From Bradyrhizobium sp. WSM1743 (GTDB lineage Bacteria > Pseudomonadota > Alphaproteobacteria > Rhizobiales > Xanthobacteraceae), in assembly GCF_000473065.1 (NCBI RefSeq), contig NZ_AXAZ01000003.1, positions 186,001 to 250,000 of the forward strand: a stretch of 64,000 nt of DNA. The letters run 5' to 3'. The notes under the pieces are model-generated. The model searched no databases. It was not told where the DNA came from and was given only the letters and a program-made list of their open reading frames with translations. The stretch's first letter is position 1. Each line of letters opens with the position of its first letter. Positions 37,273 through 46,907 of this stretch are shown piece by piece. Position numbers and translations under genes: made by a program.

Positions 37273-37700
37273 AGCCGGATCCCGACATAGACCACGACCA
37301 GGCAGGCGAAGATCAGCGCCACGGGGAGGGGGCGTTTCTGGGCTCCGCTGGCCGCGCCTGCCCCGAAGAAGCCAGCGCTCTTCGGCTTCGGCGCCGGGCG
37401 CCGGAAGGCGGTAACATTGTCCGCTGCCGGCGCGGCCTGTCGGGGACGGACGTCGGGCGGCGTTCCAGCGCCGCCCATCTCGACGTAATAGGCCTTGTAG
37501 ATCGCACCGATGGTGGCCTCGGTGGCTTCGCCCTCGCTCATCTGCGCCAGCAGGTTCTGATAGCTCGCCAGGAACTCCTGGGCCTCCGGAGGCAGCGCGG
37601 ACGCCCCGTTGAGCTTGGCCATCATCTTCCAGGTGGCGAAATCGGCGCGGGCACGGGTGTCCGCGCGTCGCGCGATCAGCATATCGGCAGCTTTGACCAA
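37260..37700 (-). CDS. Hypothetical protein with C-terminal membrane helix, 146 residues
   Basis: The N-terminal half is charged and helical (LIARRADTRARADFATWKMMAKLNG), the middle is Pro- and Gly-rich, and a hydrophobic helix near residues 126-143 (VALIFACLVVVYVGI) ends the protein. That is a tail-anchored layout. It is downstream of the site-2 protease gene on the same strand (44 bases apart) and convergent with tonB. A substrate or partner relation with the protease is possible, but not shown. No family was recognised. Confidence 0.65.
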   Translation of the reverse strand: MVKAADMLIARRADTRARADFATWKMMAKLNGASALPPEAQEFLASYQNLLAQMSEGEATEATIGAIYKAYYVEMGGAGTPPDVRPRQAAPAADNVTAFRRPAPKPKSAGFFGAGAASGAQKRPLPVALIFACLVVVYVGIRLYWR

Positions 37701-37744
37701 GTCGGCCTCTGGTCCTTCGGCGTGGGTTCGGACGTTACGTTCAA

Positions 37745-38425
37745 CTAGGCGTTGCCGGTCAGGAAGAGAACAGCCTGAATCACATAACCGGTCAACGTTC
37801 GCAGTATTGCTGAAATAACATCAAGATTTAGACCGAACTGGGAACCCGCAAGCGGCAGCAGAATCAAGAGCCCGATCAGGATCAACATACCGACCGGCTC
37901 GAGCCGGGCCAGCGGCAAGGCGAGAGCCCGCGGCAGCAGGCCGACTGCAACGCGGCCGCCGTCCAGCGGCGGGATCGGCATCATGTTGAAGACAGCCAAG
38001 ACCGCGTTGATGACGAGGGCATTCTTGAGATTGTCCGCAATCCACTTCGCCGAGCTTGCGGGCACGAGGGGCAGAGCATGGAAGGCGGCAGCCGCGGCCA
38101 GCGCCAGCAGGATGTTGGTGACGGGCCCGGCGAGCGCGACCCAGACCATGTCGAGCCTGGGGTTGTTCAGCTTGCGGAAGTTCACCGGCACCGGCCTGGC
38201 ATAGCCAAACAGGAACGGCGAATGCGCGAACAGCAGCATCGCTGGGAGGATCAAGGTGCCGAACGGGTCGATATGCCTGAGCGGGTTGAAGCTGACGCGG
38301 CCGAGCTGCGAGGCCGTGTTGTCCCCGAGCCGGTCCGCGACGAAGGCGTGCGCAGCCTCGTGGAAGGTGATGGCGAGCACCAGGGGGAGGACCCAGACGG
38401 AGAGATCATAAATGGAAATGTTCAC
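37745..38425 (-). CDS. Site-2 protease family intramembrane metalloprotease
   Basis: The 226-residue membrane protein has the zinc motif in FHEAAHAF (His22, Glu23, His26), a GPVTNILLAL helix, and NMMPIPPLDGGRVA carrying the conserved Asp ligand. About six hydrophobic segments are seen. Such small soluble-domain-lacking proteases cut membrane-embedded regulators or signal peptides. GTG at 38425 is the most reasonable start because the first helix begins there; longer readings have no domain. The tail-anchored protein downstream is an obvious candidate partner by place only. Confidence 0.83.
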   Translation of the reverse strand: MNISIYDLSVWVLPLVLAITFHEAAHAFVADRLGDNTASQLGRVSFNPLRHIDPFGTLILPAMLLFAHSPFLFGYARPVPVNFRKLNNPRLDMVWVALAGPVTNILLALAAAAAFHALPLVPASSAKWIADNLKNALVINAVLAVFNMMPIPPLDGGRVAVGLLPRALALPLARLEPVGMLILIGLLILLPLAGSQFGLNLDVISAILRTLTGYVIQAVLFLTGNA

Positions 38426-38502
38426 CAGCTCATCCGTTCCGGTTCGACGCGCGCGCTTTGCAAAGCAGGCCGTATAGGGCCACAACCCTTTACGATCTAC
38501 CG

Positions 38503-39369
38503 TTATATGGCGCTCAATTCCGAAATTGCCCGCTGCAAATGATCCGCCAGCAGTGCCGCCGGACGCGACAGGTTGCGCGCGCGGTGGAGGCGGATGTCCG
38601 CGGCCGGCAGCGGCGGCAGGCCGTCGCGCTCCGACAGGACGCGCAGGCGAGGGGGCAGGGTGCCCGCCTTCACGACCGTGATGGCGAGGCCCTGTGCCGC
38701 GATCGCTTCCACCGCCGCGAGGCTCTGGCTGACGAAGGCGAGCCGCCACGGGCGGCCGGCGGCATCGAGGGCGTCGGCCGCCCATTGCCGGAACAGGCAG
38801 CCCAGCGGATAGAGCGCGACGGGGAGCATGTCGTGTGGCGCCCCGGCTGAGTATGACGCGGCTGCGGCCCAGACCGCCTGCTCGCGCCGCAGCAGCTCGC
38901 CATCGCCGTGTCCTTCCGGATGCATGGCGATGACGAGATCATAGGCCTCGCCGAGCCGCGCCGGCATCGGTGCGGTCAGCCCGGTCTCGATCTCGACCCG
39001 GATCTCCGGATGGCTCTTGGCGAATTGCGCCAGCAATGGCGGAACGACGATGGTGCCGTAATCGTCCATCACCCCGAGCCGGACCGTGGCCTCGCGCTTG
39101 CGCCCGCGGAGCGCATCAACCGCTTCTGCATTGAGCTCGAGAAGCCGCTTCGCATAGACAAGCAGCTCCTGACCCGCCGCGCTCAGTGTCACGCCCGACC
39201 TCGTGCGGTGAAACAGCCTGACGTCCAGCCGTTCTTCGAGACGCCTGATCTGGACGCTCACCGCCGATTGGGTGCGGTTGAGTATCGCCGCCGCGCGCGT
39301 GATTGACCGATGCTCGGCAACAGCGAGGAAGGCCTTCAGAAGGTCGGGGTCGAGATCGGGCGAGGTCAT
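38503..39369 (-). CDS. LysR-family regulator
   Basis: The 288-residue protein has an N-terminal helix-turn-helix (residues about 8-65: AVAEHRSITRAAAILNRTQSAVS) and a substrate-binding domain. The divergent EamA gene starts 57 bases away, and LysR proteins usually control the divergent neighbour. No T-N11-A box was singled out with confidence in the short gap. Confidence 0.9.
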   Translation of the reverse strand: MTSPDLDPDLLKAFLAVAEHRSITRAAAILNRTQSAVSVQIRRLEERLDVRLFHRTRSGVTLSAAGQELLVYAKRLLELNAEAVDALRGRKREATVRLGVMDDYGTIVVPPLLAQFAKSHPEIRVEIETGLTAPMPARLGEAYDLVIAMHPEGHGDGELLRREQAVWAAAASYSAGAPHDMLPVALYPLGCLFRQWAADALDAAGRPWRLAFVSQSLAAVEAIAAQGLAITVVKAGTLPPRLRVLSERDGLPPLPAADIRLHRARNLSRPAALLADHLQRAISELSAI

Positions 39370-39426
39370 GACGAAAACTTATCCTGGCATGACGGAAATT
39401 CCATTCCCCGTTTCGGCGCGGCTCCT

Positions 39427-40356
39427 ATGCTGCCCGCAAAACCGTTGGGAGGATTCGTGGGCGAGATCCTTGGCGTTTTTGCCGCCGTGTTGTCGAGCGC
39501 GCTGGGCGGGACATCCATCGGTGCCACGCGCTATCTCGTGGGGAACATCGATCCGCTCGCGATCGGCTCATTTCGGTTCGGTATCGGCTTTGTCTTGCTG
39601 CTGCCCCTGACGCTGCTGCGCGGCGATCGCTGGCCGGAGCGGGGGGACTGGGCCGCCGCCATCGGACTCGGCATTCTGTTCTTCGCGCTGTTCCCGATCC
39701 TGTTCAACGCGTCGCTGATCTTCACGACCGCCGCGCGCGGCGCGCTTGCGTTGTCGACGCTTCCGCTGTTGTCGCTGGTGATCGGGGCCGTTCTCGGCGC
39801 CGAAGCCCTGACCTGGCGCAAGTCCATCGGCGTCGTGACTGCGACGTTTGGCGTTGCGCTCGCGCTGCTCTCCGATCTCGCCTCGGCGCCGTCAGGCGCC
39901 TGGCGCGGCGATCTCCTGATGATGGCGGCCGCGCTGTGCATGGCGCTCTACGGCATCTGGTCGAAGCCGCTGATCCGGCGCTCCAGTCCGATCGCCTTTA
40001 CGACCATGAGCATGGCCGCGGGCGCGGCCTGCCTCATTCTGCTCTCGCATGTCCGCGGCAGTTTTGCCCCCGTCGCCAGCTTCGGCATGCCACAGTGGCT
40101 GGGAGCCCTTTATCTGGGTGCCTTCGGCGCGGCGCTGACCTTCTATCTCTGGGCCTTCGCGCTGGAGCGGACGACGCCGACGCGCGTCGCGATCTCAGTG
40201 ACGGTCAATCCGATCACGGCATCGCTGGTCGGCGCCTGGCTGCTGAACGAGCCGCTGCGCTGGAATCTGGCGGCTGGCATCGTTGCGGTGTTTGCCGGGA
40301 TCTGGATCGCAACGACGACGGGACGGCGCGTCGAAGCGGCTGGCGTCTCAGGTTAA
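39427..40356 (+). CDS. EamA/DMT-family transporter
   Basis: The 309-residue protein has ten hydrophobic segments in two EamA repeats. GTSIGATRYLVGNIDPLAIGSFRF, and TPTRVAISVTVNPITASLVGAWLLNEPL in the second half, are typical. It is likely to export metabolites such as amino acids. The LysR gene divergent from it is the probable regulator. The ATG at 39427 is favoured over an upstream in-frame ATG at 39310 that lies inside the lysR gene. Confidence 0.88.
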   Translation: MLPAKPLGGFVGEILGVFAAVLSSALGGTSIGATRYLVGNIDPLAIGSFRFGIGFVLLLPLTLLRGDRWPERGDWAAAIGLGILFFALFPILFNASLIFTTAARGALALSTLPLLSLVIGAVLGAEALTWRKSIGVVTATFGVALALLSDLASAPSGAWRGDLLMMAAALCMALYGIWSKPLIRRSSPIAFTTMSMAAGAACLILLSHVRGSFAPVASFGMPQWLGALYLGAFGAALTFYLWAFALERTTPTRVAISVTVNPITASLVGAWLLNEPLRWNLAAGIVAVFAGIWIATTTGRRVEAAGVSG

Positions 40357-40364
40357 TCGCGACC

Positions 40365-40757
40365 TCACGTCGGGATAGTCGTCTGATATTGCGTCAGGCC
40401 ATCGTCGAGCTTCACCCACGCCAGTTTTTCCGAGACCCAGATGTGCTCGGTCGGCGCGAAGGCATTGCGATCGTCGAACGTGGCCAGCGCCACGCCCGCC
40501 AGCGTGCCATTGCGACGCCAGGCGAACAGGCGCGTGCCGCACTGCTTGCAGAACACACGGTCGATGTTTGCGGACGAGGCGTAGCGGGCGGTCTCGCCCT
40601 CGACACTGAGCGCGCGCTGGTCGAACTGCGCGCGGGCGAAGTAGGGCGAGCCCATCGCCTTCTGGCAGATGCGGCAATGGCAGATGCGGACGTTGAGCGG
40701 CTCGCCCTCCGCCTTGAACCGCACCGCGCCGCACAGGCATCCGCCTTCCCGGATCAT
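40365..40757 (-). CDS. GFA family protein (glutathione-dependent formaldehyde-activating-like)
   Basis: The 130-residue protein shows the GFA zinc-ligand pattern: GGCLCGAVRF at residues 4-13, CHCRICQK near 33-40, and FCKQCGTRLF near 86-95. Members bind zinc through cysteines and some add glutathione to formaldehyde; most have unknown substrates. GAGGAAA lies before the ATG. It lies 7 bases after the SDR gene on the same strand and may be co-transcribed. Confidence 0.88.
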   Translation of the reverse strand: MIREGGCLCGAVRFKAEGEPLNVRICHCRICQKAMGSPYFARAQFDQRALSVEGETARYASSANIDRVFCKQCGTRLFAWRRNGTLAGVALATFDDRNAFAPTEHIWVSEKLAWVKLDDGLTQYQTTIPT

Positions 40758-40764
40758 GTTTTCC

Positions 40765-41511
40765 TCAATAGGTCGCCCGTCCGCCGGAAATATCAAACAC
40801 CGCGCCGGTGGAGAAGGCACAATCTTCGGATGCGAGCCAGGCCACCATCGCGGCGAGCTCTTCCACCAGCACGAAGCGGCCCTTCGGGATCTTCGACAGC
40901 ATGAAGTCGATATGCTGCTGCGTCATCTGATCGAAGATCGCCGTCTTCGCCGCCGCTGGCGTCACCGCGTTGACGAGGATGTCGTGGGCGGCGAGCTCCT
41001 TGCCGAGCGACTTCGTCAGCGCGATCAGGCCGGCCTTGGAGGCCGAATAGTGCGCCGCGTTCGGATTGCCTTCCTTGCCGGCGATCGAGGCGATGTTCAC
41101 GATGCGCCCGTATTTCTGCTTGAGCATTTCGGGCACGATCGCCTTGCTCACGATGAAGGGGCCGTCGAGGTTGATGCGCAGAACCTTGCGCCATTCCTCC
41201 AGATCGGTCTCCCAGACCGGCTTGTTGACGCCGGCGATGCCGGCATTGTTGACGAGGATGTCGATCTTGCCGAAGGCTTTGAGCGTCGCATCGCGGGCCG
41301 CTTCGACGGCGGCGGTGTCGGTGACGTCGACCTTGAAGACCTTGGTCTCCCCGCCGATCTCCTTCGCCGTCTTCTCGGCCAGCGCCGCGTCGAAATCCCA
41401 GATTGCGACCTTGGCGCCGGAGGCGGTGAGGCGCTCGCTGATCGCGCGGCCAAAGCCCTGCGCACCGCCGGTGACGATGGCGACGCGGCCGTTGAGATCG
41501 ATCTTGTTCAT
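40765..41511 (-). CDS. Short-chain dehydrogenase/reductase (SDR)
   Basis: The 248-residue protein has the NAD-binding GGAQGFGRAI near residue 14, NNAGIAG, the catalytic Ser (IVNIASIAGKEG) and YSASKAGLIALTKSLGKELA with Tyr and Lys. It probably oxidises a sugar or sugar-acid hydroxyl in the acid-sugar cluster. A Gly-rich palindromic repeat separates it from the next SDR. Substrate not known. Confidence 0.9.
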   Translation of the reverse strand: MNKIDLNGRVAIVTGGAQGFGRAISERLTASGAKVAIWDFDAALAEKTAKEIGGETKVFKVDVTDTAAVEAARDATLKAFGKIDILVNNAGIAGVNKPVWETDLEEWRKVLRINLDGPFIVSKAIVPEMLKQKYGRIVNIASIAGKEGNPNAAHYSASKAGLIALTKSLGKELAAHDILVNAVTPAAAKTAIFDQMTQQHIDFMLSKIPKGRFVLVEELAAMVAWLASEDCAFSTGAVFDISGGRATY

Positions 41512-41531
41512 CGAGAAATCCCTTTCTCTAT

Positions 41532-41630
41532 CCCTCATGGTGAGGAGCGCGCACTTGGCGCGCGTCTCGAACCATAGAGCCCGCGGCCCATCCCTCGAGA
41601 CGGCGCTGTCGCGCCTCCTCGGGATGAGGA
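41532..41630. repeat. Intergenic palindromic repeat, CTCATGGTGAGG type
   Basis: CCCTCATGGTGAGGAGCGCG and TCGGGATGAGGA ends, with internal GTCTCGAACCAT and CCCTCGAGACGGCGC, form a nested palindrome between two SDR genes. Its motifs are partly shared with the element at 58896-59019. Confidence 0.65.
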
Positions 41631-41634
41631 GTGA

Positions 41635-42366
41635 TCAGAGCATGTAACCGCCGTCGACGACGAGGTCGACGCCGGTGGTGAAGGCGCTCTCATCGCTGCC
41701 GAGATAGACGGCCATCGCCGCGATCTCTTCGGCAGTGCCGAGCCGGCCCATCTTCTGGCGGGAGATGAACATCTCCTTGCCTTGCGGTCCCTGCGCGGCG
41801 GCGCGGTCGAGCATCGAGGGCGTCTCGACGGTGCCGGGGCAGATCGAGTTGCAGCGGATGCCCTTGCTGATGAAGTCGAGCGCGACCGCGCGCGACAGCA
41901 GCGACACCGCCGCCTTCGACGAGCTGTAAACGTAGCGGTTCGCCGGCGGCCTCAAGGCCGCGCAGGACGAGATGTTGACGATGCTGCCGCCGCCGCCTGC
42001 AATCATGTCGGGCAGGAAGGCCTTGATGGTCCGGTGCATCGATTTGACGTTGAGGTCGAAGGAGAAGTCGAAATCCTCTTCCGAGCATTCCAGGATGGTG
42101 CCGTGGTGCACGAAGCCGGCGGCGTTGAGCAGGATGTCGATCTTGCCGACGCGCCCCGCAAAGGCGTTGACGTCGGCGGTGTTGCGGACGTCGAGCTTTG
42201 CCACTTCCGCAATGCCTTCCTTGGTCAGGCTCGCGATGCCGGCTTCGTTGATGTCGGTGGCGATGACGGTTGCGCCTTCACGCGCGAATGCGACGGCGCA
42301 AGCGCGCCCGATGCCAGCTGCCGCTGCCGTGACGACGGCGCGCTTTCCCTTGAGGCGGTCTGCCAT
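41635..42366 (-). CDS. Short-chain dehydrogenase/reductase, sugar or hydroxyacid type
   Basis: The 243-residue protein has AAAAGIGRACAVAFAREG near residue 12, the catalytic Ser in IVNISSCAALRP, and YVYSSSKAAVSLLSRAVALDF with Tyr and Lys. Homologues such as 2-keto-3-deoxy-L-fuconate dehydrogenases act next to IlvD/Edd dehydratases, so that is a reasonable suggestion. AGGGAGAACA is before the ATG at 42366. A second SDR follows after a repeat. Confidence 0.87.
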   Translation of the reverse strand: MADRLKGKRAVVTAAAAGIGRACAVAFAREGATVIATDINEAGIASLTKEGIAEVAKLDVRNTADVNAFAGRVGKIDILLNAAGFVHHGTILECSEEDFDFSFDLNVKSMHRTIKAFLPDMIAGGGGSIVNISSCAALRPPANRYVYSSSKAAVSLLSRAVALDFISKGIRCNSICPGTVETPSMLDRAAAQGPQGKEMFISRQKMGRLGTAEEIAAMAVYLGSDESAFTTGVDLVVDGGYML

Positions 42367-42404
42367 GTTGTTCTCCCTTGTGTTCATTCGAATGCCAACC
42401 CCAC

Positions 42405-42521
42405 GTCATTGCGAGGAGCGGAGCGACAAGATTGCGAAGCAATTTTGCGCTGGAGCGACGAAGCAATCCAGGTTGTCTCCGCGGAGAGATCTCTGGATTG
42501 CTTCGCTGCGCTCGCAATGAC
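42405..42521. repeat. Intergenic palindromic repeat, GTCATTGCGAGGAGC type
   Basis: The ends GTCATTGCGAGGAGC and GCGCTCGCAATGAC are inverted and the middle contains GAAGCAATCCAG and CTGGATTGCTTC as inner arms. The element lies between the dehydratase and SDR genes on one strand. Single member in the window. Confidence 0.75.
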
Positions 42522-42531
42522 GGTGTGGTTG

Positions 42532-44361
42532 CTAGTGATTGTCCCGCGCCACGCCAAACGTGCCGGCGACGTTCTGATACCTCGTGGCGAGCTCCATGCA
42601 GGCGCCGGTCGATTGCTGGCCGACGGTGTTGCGGTAGATCTCCTGCCACGGCGTCTGGTTCGGCGGATGCTTGAAGCCGCCATTGGCCTTGAGCTCGGCG
42701 TGGCGCTTCTTCAGCTCCTCGTCCGAGATCAGGATGTTGGCGCTGCCCTTGTTGAGGTCGATGCGCACCTTGTCGCCGGTCTTCAGGATGGCAAGACCGC
42801 CATTGGCGGCGGCTTCCGGCGAGGCGTTGAGGATCGAGGGCGAGCCCGAGGTGCCGGACTGGCGGCCGTCGCCGATGCAGGGCAGGGAGAGGATGCCGCG
42901 TTTGATCAAGGCTGCCGGCGGCTGCATGTTCACGACCTCGGCGCCGCCGGGATAGCCGATCGGCCCGGTGCCGCGGATGAACAGCACGCAGCGCTCGTCG
43001 ATGTCGAGCGCGGGATCGTCGATCCGCTCGTGGTAGTCCTCCGGACCCTCGAACACGATGGCGCGGCCCTCGAAGGCGTTCGGATCCTTGGGGTTGCTGA
43101 GATAGCGATCGCGAAACTCCTTGGAGATCACGCTGGTCTTCATGATCGCGGAATCGAACAGATTGCCCTTCAGCACCAGGAAGCCGGCATCCTTCACTAG
43201 CGGCTTGTCGTAGGCCCGGATCACGTCGTTGTCCGGGACCGGTGCGTTCTTGCAGTTCTCGCCGATGCCGCGGCCGTTGACTGTGATGGCATCCTCATGG
43301 ATGCGCTTGTGCTTCATCAGCTCGCGCACCACGGCGGGCACGCCGCCGGCGCGGTGGAATTCCTCGCCGAGATAGAAGCCGGCCGGCTGCATGTTGACCA
43401 GGAGCGGCACGTCGTGGCCGAACTTCTGCCAGTCGTCGATCGACAGCTCGACCCCGATGTGGCGGGCCAGGGCGTTGATGTGGATCGGCGCGTTGGTCGA
43501 GCCGCCGATCGCCGAATTGATCACAATGCAGTTCTCGAACGCCTTGCGGGTCAGAATGTCCGAGGGTTTCAGGTCTTCCCAAACCATCTCGACGATGCGC
43601 TTGCCGGTCTCATAGGCGATCTGGCCGCGCTCGCGATAGGGGGTGGGGATCGCAGCGCAGCCCGGCAGCGAGAAGCCGAGCGCTTCGGCCAGCCCGTTCA
43701 TGGTCAAGGCCGTGCCCATGGTGTTGCAATGGCCGACCGAGGGTGCCGAGGAGGCCACGATCTCCATGAACTCCTCATAATTGATCTCGCCGGCCGCGAG
43801 TCGCTCACGCGATTTCCAGACGATGGTGCCCGAGCCGGTGCGCTCGCCGGCATGCCAGCCGTTGAGCATCGGGCCGCCCGACAGCACGATCGCGGGCAGG
43901 TTCACGGTCGCCGCCGCCATCATGCAGGCCGGTGTGGTCTTGTCGCAGCCGGTGGTGAGCACCACGCCGTCGAGCGGATAGCCGTAGAGGATTTCGACCA
44001 GGCCGAGGTAAGCGAGGTTGCGGTCGAGCGCGGCGGTGGGGCGCTTGCCGGTCTCCTGAATGGGGTGCGTCGGGAACTCCATCGCGATGCCGCCAGCTTC
44101 GCGGATGCCTTCGCGGACGCGGTGCGCGAGCTCGATATGGTGGCGGTTGCAAGGGGAGAGGTCATTGCCGGTCTGGGCGATGCCGATGATCGGCTTGCCG
44201 GATTGAAGCTCGGCGCGGGTGAGTCCGTAGTTCAGGTAGCGCTCCATATAAAGCGCGGTCATGCCCGGGTTGTGCGGGTTGTTGAACCATTCCTGCGAGC
44301 GAAGATGGCGGCGAGTACCGTTGCTGCCGGCGGCATGCCCATTGGTTGGTTTCTTTGTCAT
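42532..44361 (-). CDS. IlvD/Edd-family dehydratase (sugar-acid dehydratase)
   Basis: The 609-residue protein has the family Fe-S motifs: [11 protein letters not shown] near residue 133, [19 protein letters not shown], and near the C-terminus [13 protein letters not shown]. It is somewhat longer than IlvD, and closer to aldonate dehydratases such as those for D-xylonate, L-arabinonate or galactonate in rhizobia. It likely dehydrates an aldonate to a 2-keto-3-deoxy acid. It is downstream of the LacI regulator on the minus strand, with the KDG-kinase and aldolase genes on the other arm. Confidence 0.88.
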   Translation of the reverse strand: MTKKPTNGHAAGSNGTRRHLRSQEWFNNPHNPGMTALYMERYLNYGLTRAELQSGKPIIGIAQTGNDLSPCNRHHIELAHRVREGIREAGGIAMEFPTHPIQETGKRPTAALDRNLAYLGLVEILYGYPLDGVVLTTGCDKTTPACMMAAATVNLPAIVLSGGPMLNGWHAGERTGSGTIVWKSRERLAAGEINYEEFMEIVASSAPSVGHCNTMGTALTMNGLAEALGFSLPGCAAIPTPYRERGQIAYETGKRIVEMVWEDLKPSDILTRKAFENCIVINSAIGGSTNAPIHINALARHIGVELSIDDWQKFGHDVPLLVNMQPAGFYLGEEFHRAGGVPAVVRELMKHKRIHEDAITVNGRGIGENCKNAPVPDNDVIRAYDKPLVKDAGFLVLKGNLFDSAIMKTSVISKEFRDRYLSNPKDPNAFEGRAIVFEGPEDYHERIDDPALDIDERCVLFIRGTGPIGYPGGAEVVNMQPPAALIKRGILSLPCIGDGRQSGTSGSPSILNASPEAAANGGLAILKTGDKVRIDLNKGSANILISDEELKKRHAELKANGGFKHPPNQTPWQEIYRNTVGQQSTGACMELATRYQNVAGTFGVARDNH

Positions 44362-44483
44362 TGGTTTCTCCTGCAATGCAAACGCACTGGCGTCCGTCTC
44401 ATGGAATCGGCATGCGCGATGCCCAACGGCGCGAGCGATGATTTGCCTTCCCGCTGGCGGGTCGTTTCCTCACGCGTCCGATA

Positions 44484-45584
44484 CTAGTCGTGGCTACTTG
44501 GTAACGCTATCATTTTGTTCGCGGCACCCGCGCCTGATACGGTCGGCCTGCCGTCCGAACGTCGCGCCGACGAGCTTTGCCGCTCGATCACCTTGAAGCC
44601 GAGATCGAGCACCGGCTGCTCCGGGCGCCGCCCTTCGATCGCCTCAATCAGCATGGTGGCCGCGGTCTTGCCCATCTCGTAGCGGTTGGTGCGGACGCTG
44701 GTGAGGGTGGGGACGGCGGAGGCCATGAATTCGAGGTCGTTGAAGCCGACGATCGCGATCTGCCCGGGGACCGCGATCTCCCGCCGCCGGCATTCAAACA
44801 GCACGCCGAGCGCGAGGTCGTCATTGGCGCAGAACACCGCATCGATGTCGGGCTCCCGCGCCAGGAGATCGGTGAACAGCGCTCCGCCGAGCGTCACCGA
44901 AGTCGGTGTGGCCGTCGTGACGACGAGGCGCTGATCAAACAGTGCGGCGTCTTTCATCGCCGAGACATATCCGTCCAGCCGCCGCTGCACCCTGGGATCC
45001 ATGCGTGCGCCGACGAAGCCGATTTTGCGGTGACCCTGTTCGAACAGGTGCGCAACCGCCGCGCGGGCTGCATCATAGTGCGAAAAGCCGATCATCATGT
45101 CGACCGGATCCGGGCCGATCTCCATGATCTGCACGATAGGGCAGTCCGCGGCTTGAAGCATCGCGCGGGACTCCGCGGTCTGGTCGATGCCGGTGACGAT
45201 CAGCCCGGCCGGCTTCTGCGCGAGGAACAGGCGCAGCAGCTTTTCCTCCTGGAGGATGCTGTAACGCGTGTTGGACAACTGGATCGAGTAACGGCCGCCT
45301 TCGGACGCGTCATAGATGCCGCGCAGCACGTCCGAGAACACATTATTCGTGAGAGAGGGAATCAATACGCCAATGACTTCGGTGCGGTGTGAGGCGAGTG
45401 CCCGTGCGGCAAGGTTGGGCACATAGCCGAGCTCCTTGGCGGCGCTCTCGACCCGCGTCCGCTTGGCGACGGACAGGGCTTCCGGGTTGCGGAAGAAACG
45501 GGACGCGGTAATCGGGCTGACGCCGGCGAGCTCGGCCACTTCGGCCAGCCGGATTTTGCCTGACTTGGTGCGTTTTCGACCCAT
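44484..45584 (-). CDS. LacI-family repressor of the sugar-acid cluster
   Basis: The 366-residue protein has a LacI helix-turn-helix (IRLAEVAELAGVSPITASRFFRNP, residues about 11-34), hinge and a periplasmic-binding-protein-type effector domain (VIGVLIPSLTNNVFSDVL, QGHRKIGFVGARMDPRVQRR). It resembles GntR gluconate-type regulators. It is divergent from the ABC transporter operon, with a pseudo-palindromic box containing AGCGCT between. The effector is probably the transported sugar acid or its keto derivative. Confidence 0.9.
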   Translation of the reverse strand: MGRKRTKSGKIRLAEVAELAGVSPITASRFFRNPEALSVAKRTRVESAAKELGYVPNLAARALASHRTEVIGVLIPSLTNNVFSDVLRGIYDASEGGRYSIQLSNTRYSILQEEKLLRLFLAQKPAGLIVTGIDQTAESRAMLQAADCPIVQIMEIGPDPVDMMIGFSHYDAARAAVAHLFEQGHRKIGFVGARMDPRVQRRLDGYVSAMKDAALFDQRLVVTTATPTSVTLGGALFTDLLAREPDIDAVFCANDDLALGVLFECRRREIAVPGQIAIVGFNDLEFMASAVPTLTSVRTNRYEMGKTAATMLIEAIEGRRPEQPVLDLGFKVIERQSSSARRSDGRPTVSGAGAANKMIALPSSHD

Positions 45585-45626
45585 TTGCTGCTCTTAACAC
45601 AGTCAGTCCCCGCAAACAAAGGAACG

Positions 45627-45642
45627 TTGACAGCGCTACCAG
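45627..45642. promoter_or_regulatory. LacI-type operator candidate
   Basis: TTGACAGCGCTACCAG has the central CG pair and the AGCGCT core typical of LacI-family operators, with TGAC/ACCA outer halves. It is 42 bases before the LacI gene start and about 145 bases before the ABC operon start. Confidence 0.5.
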
Positions 45643-45787
45643 CAACGACTAACCAAAGACAAATTGCCAAAACCGCACAAACTACCGACAATGTCGCCCG
45701 CTAAGGTCGGGCTTCGTTCGGTGAAGTCCGAAAAACAAGACGGTCGCGACGCTAAGGGGCGTCGTGGACTTTCGAGGAGGGAGCTAG

Positions 45788-46855
<1,068 letters not shown>

Positions 46856-46907
46856 CGCATACGACGACAAGGCATAAGACAACAAAAAGCATCACAGGGA
46901 GGACGAC

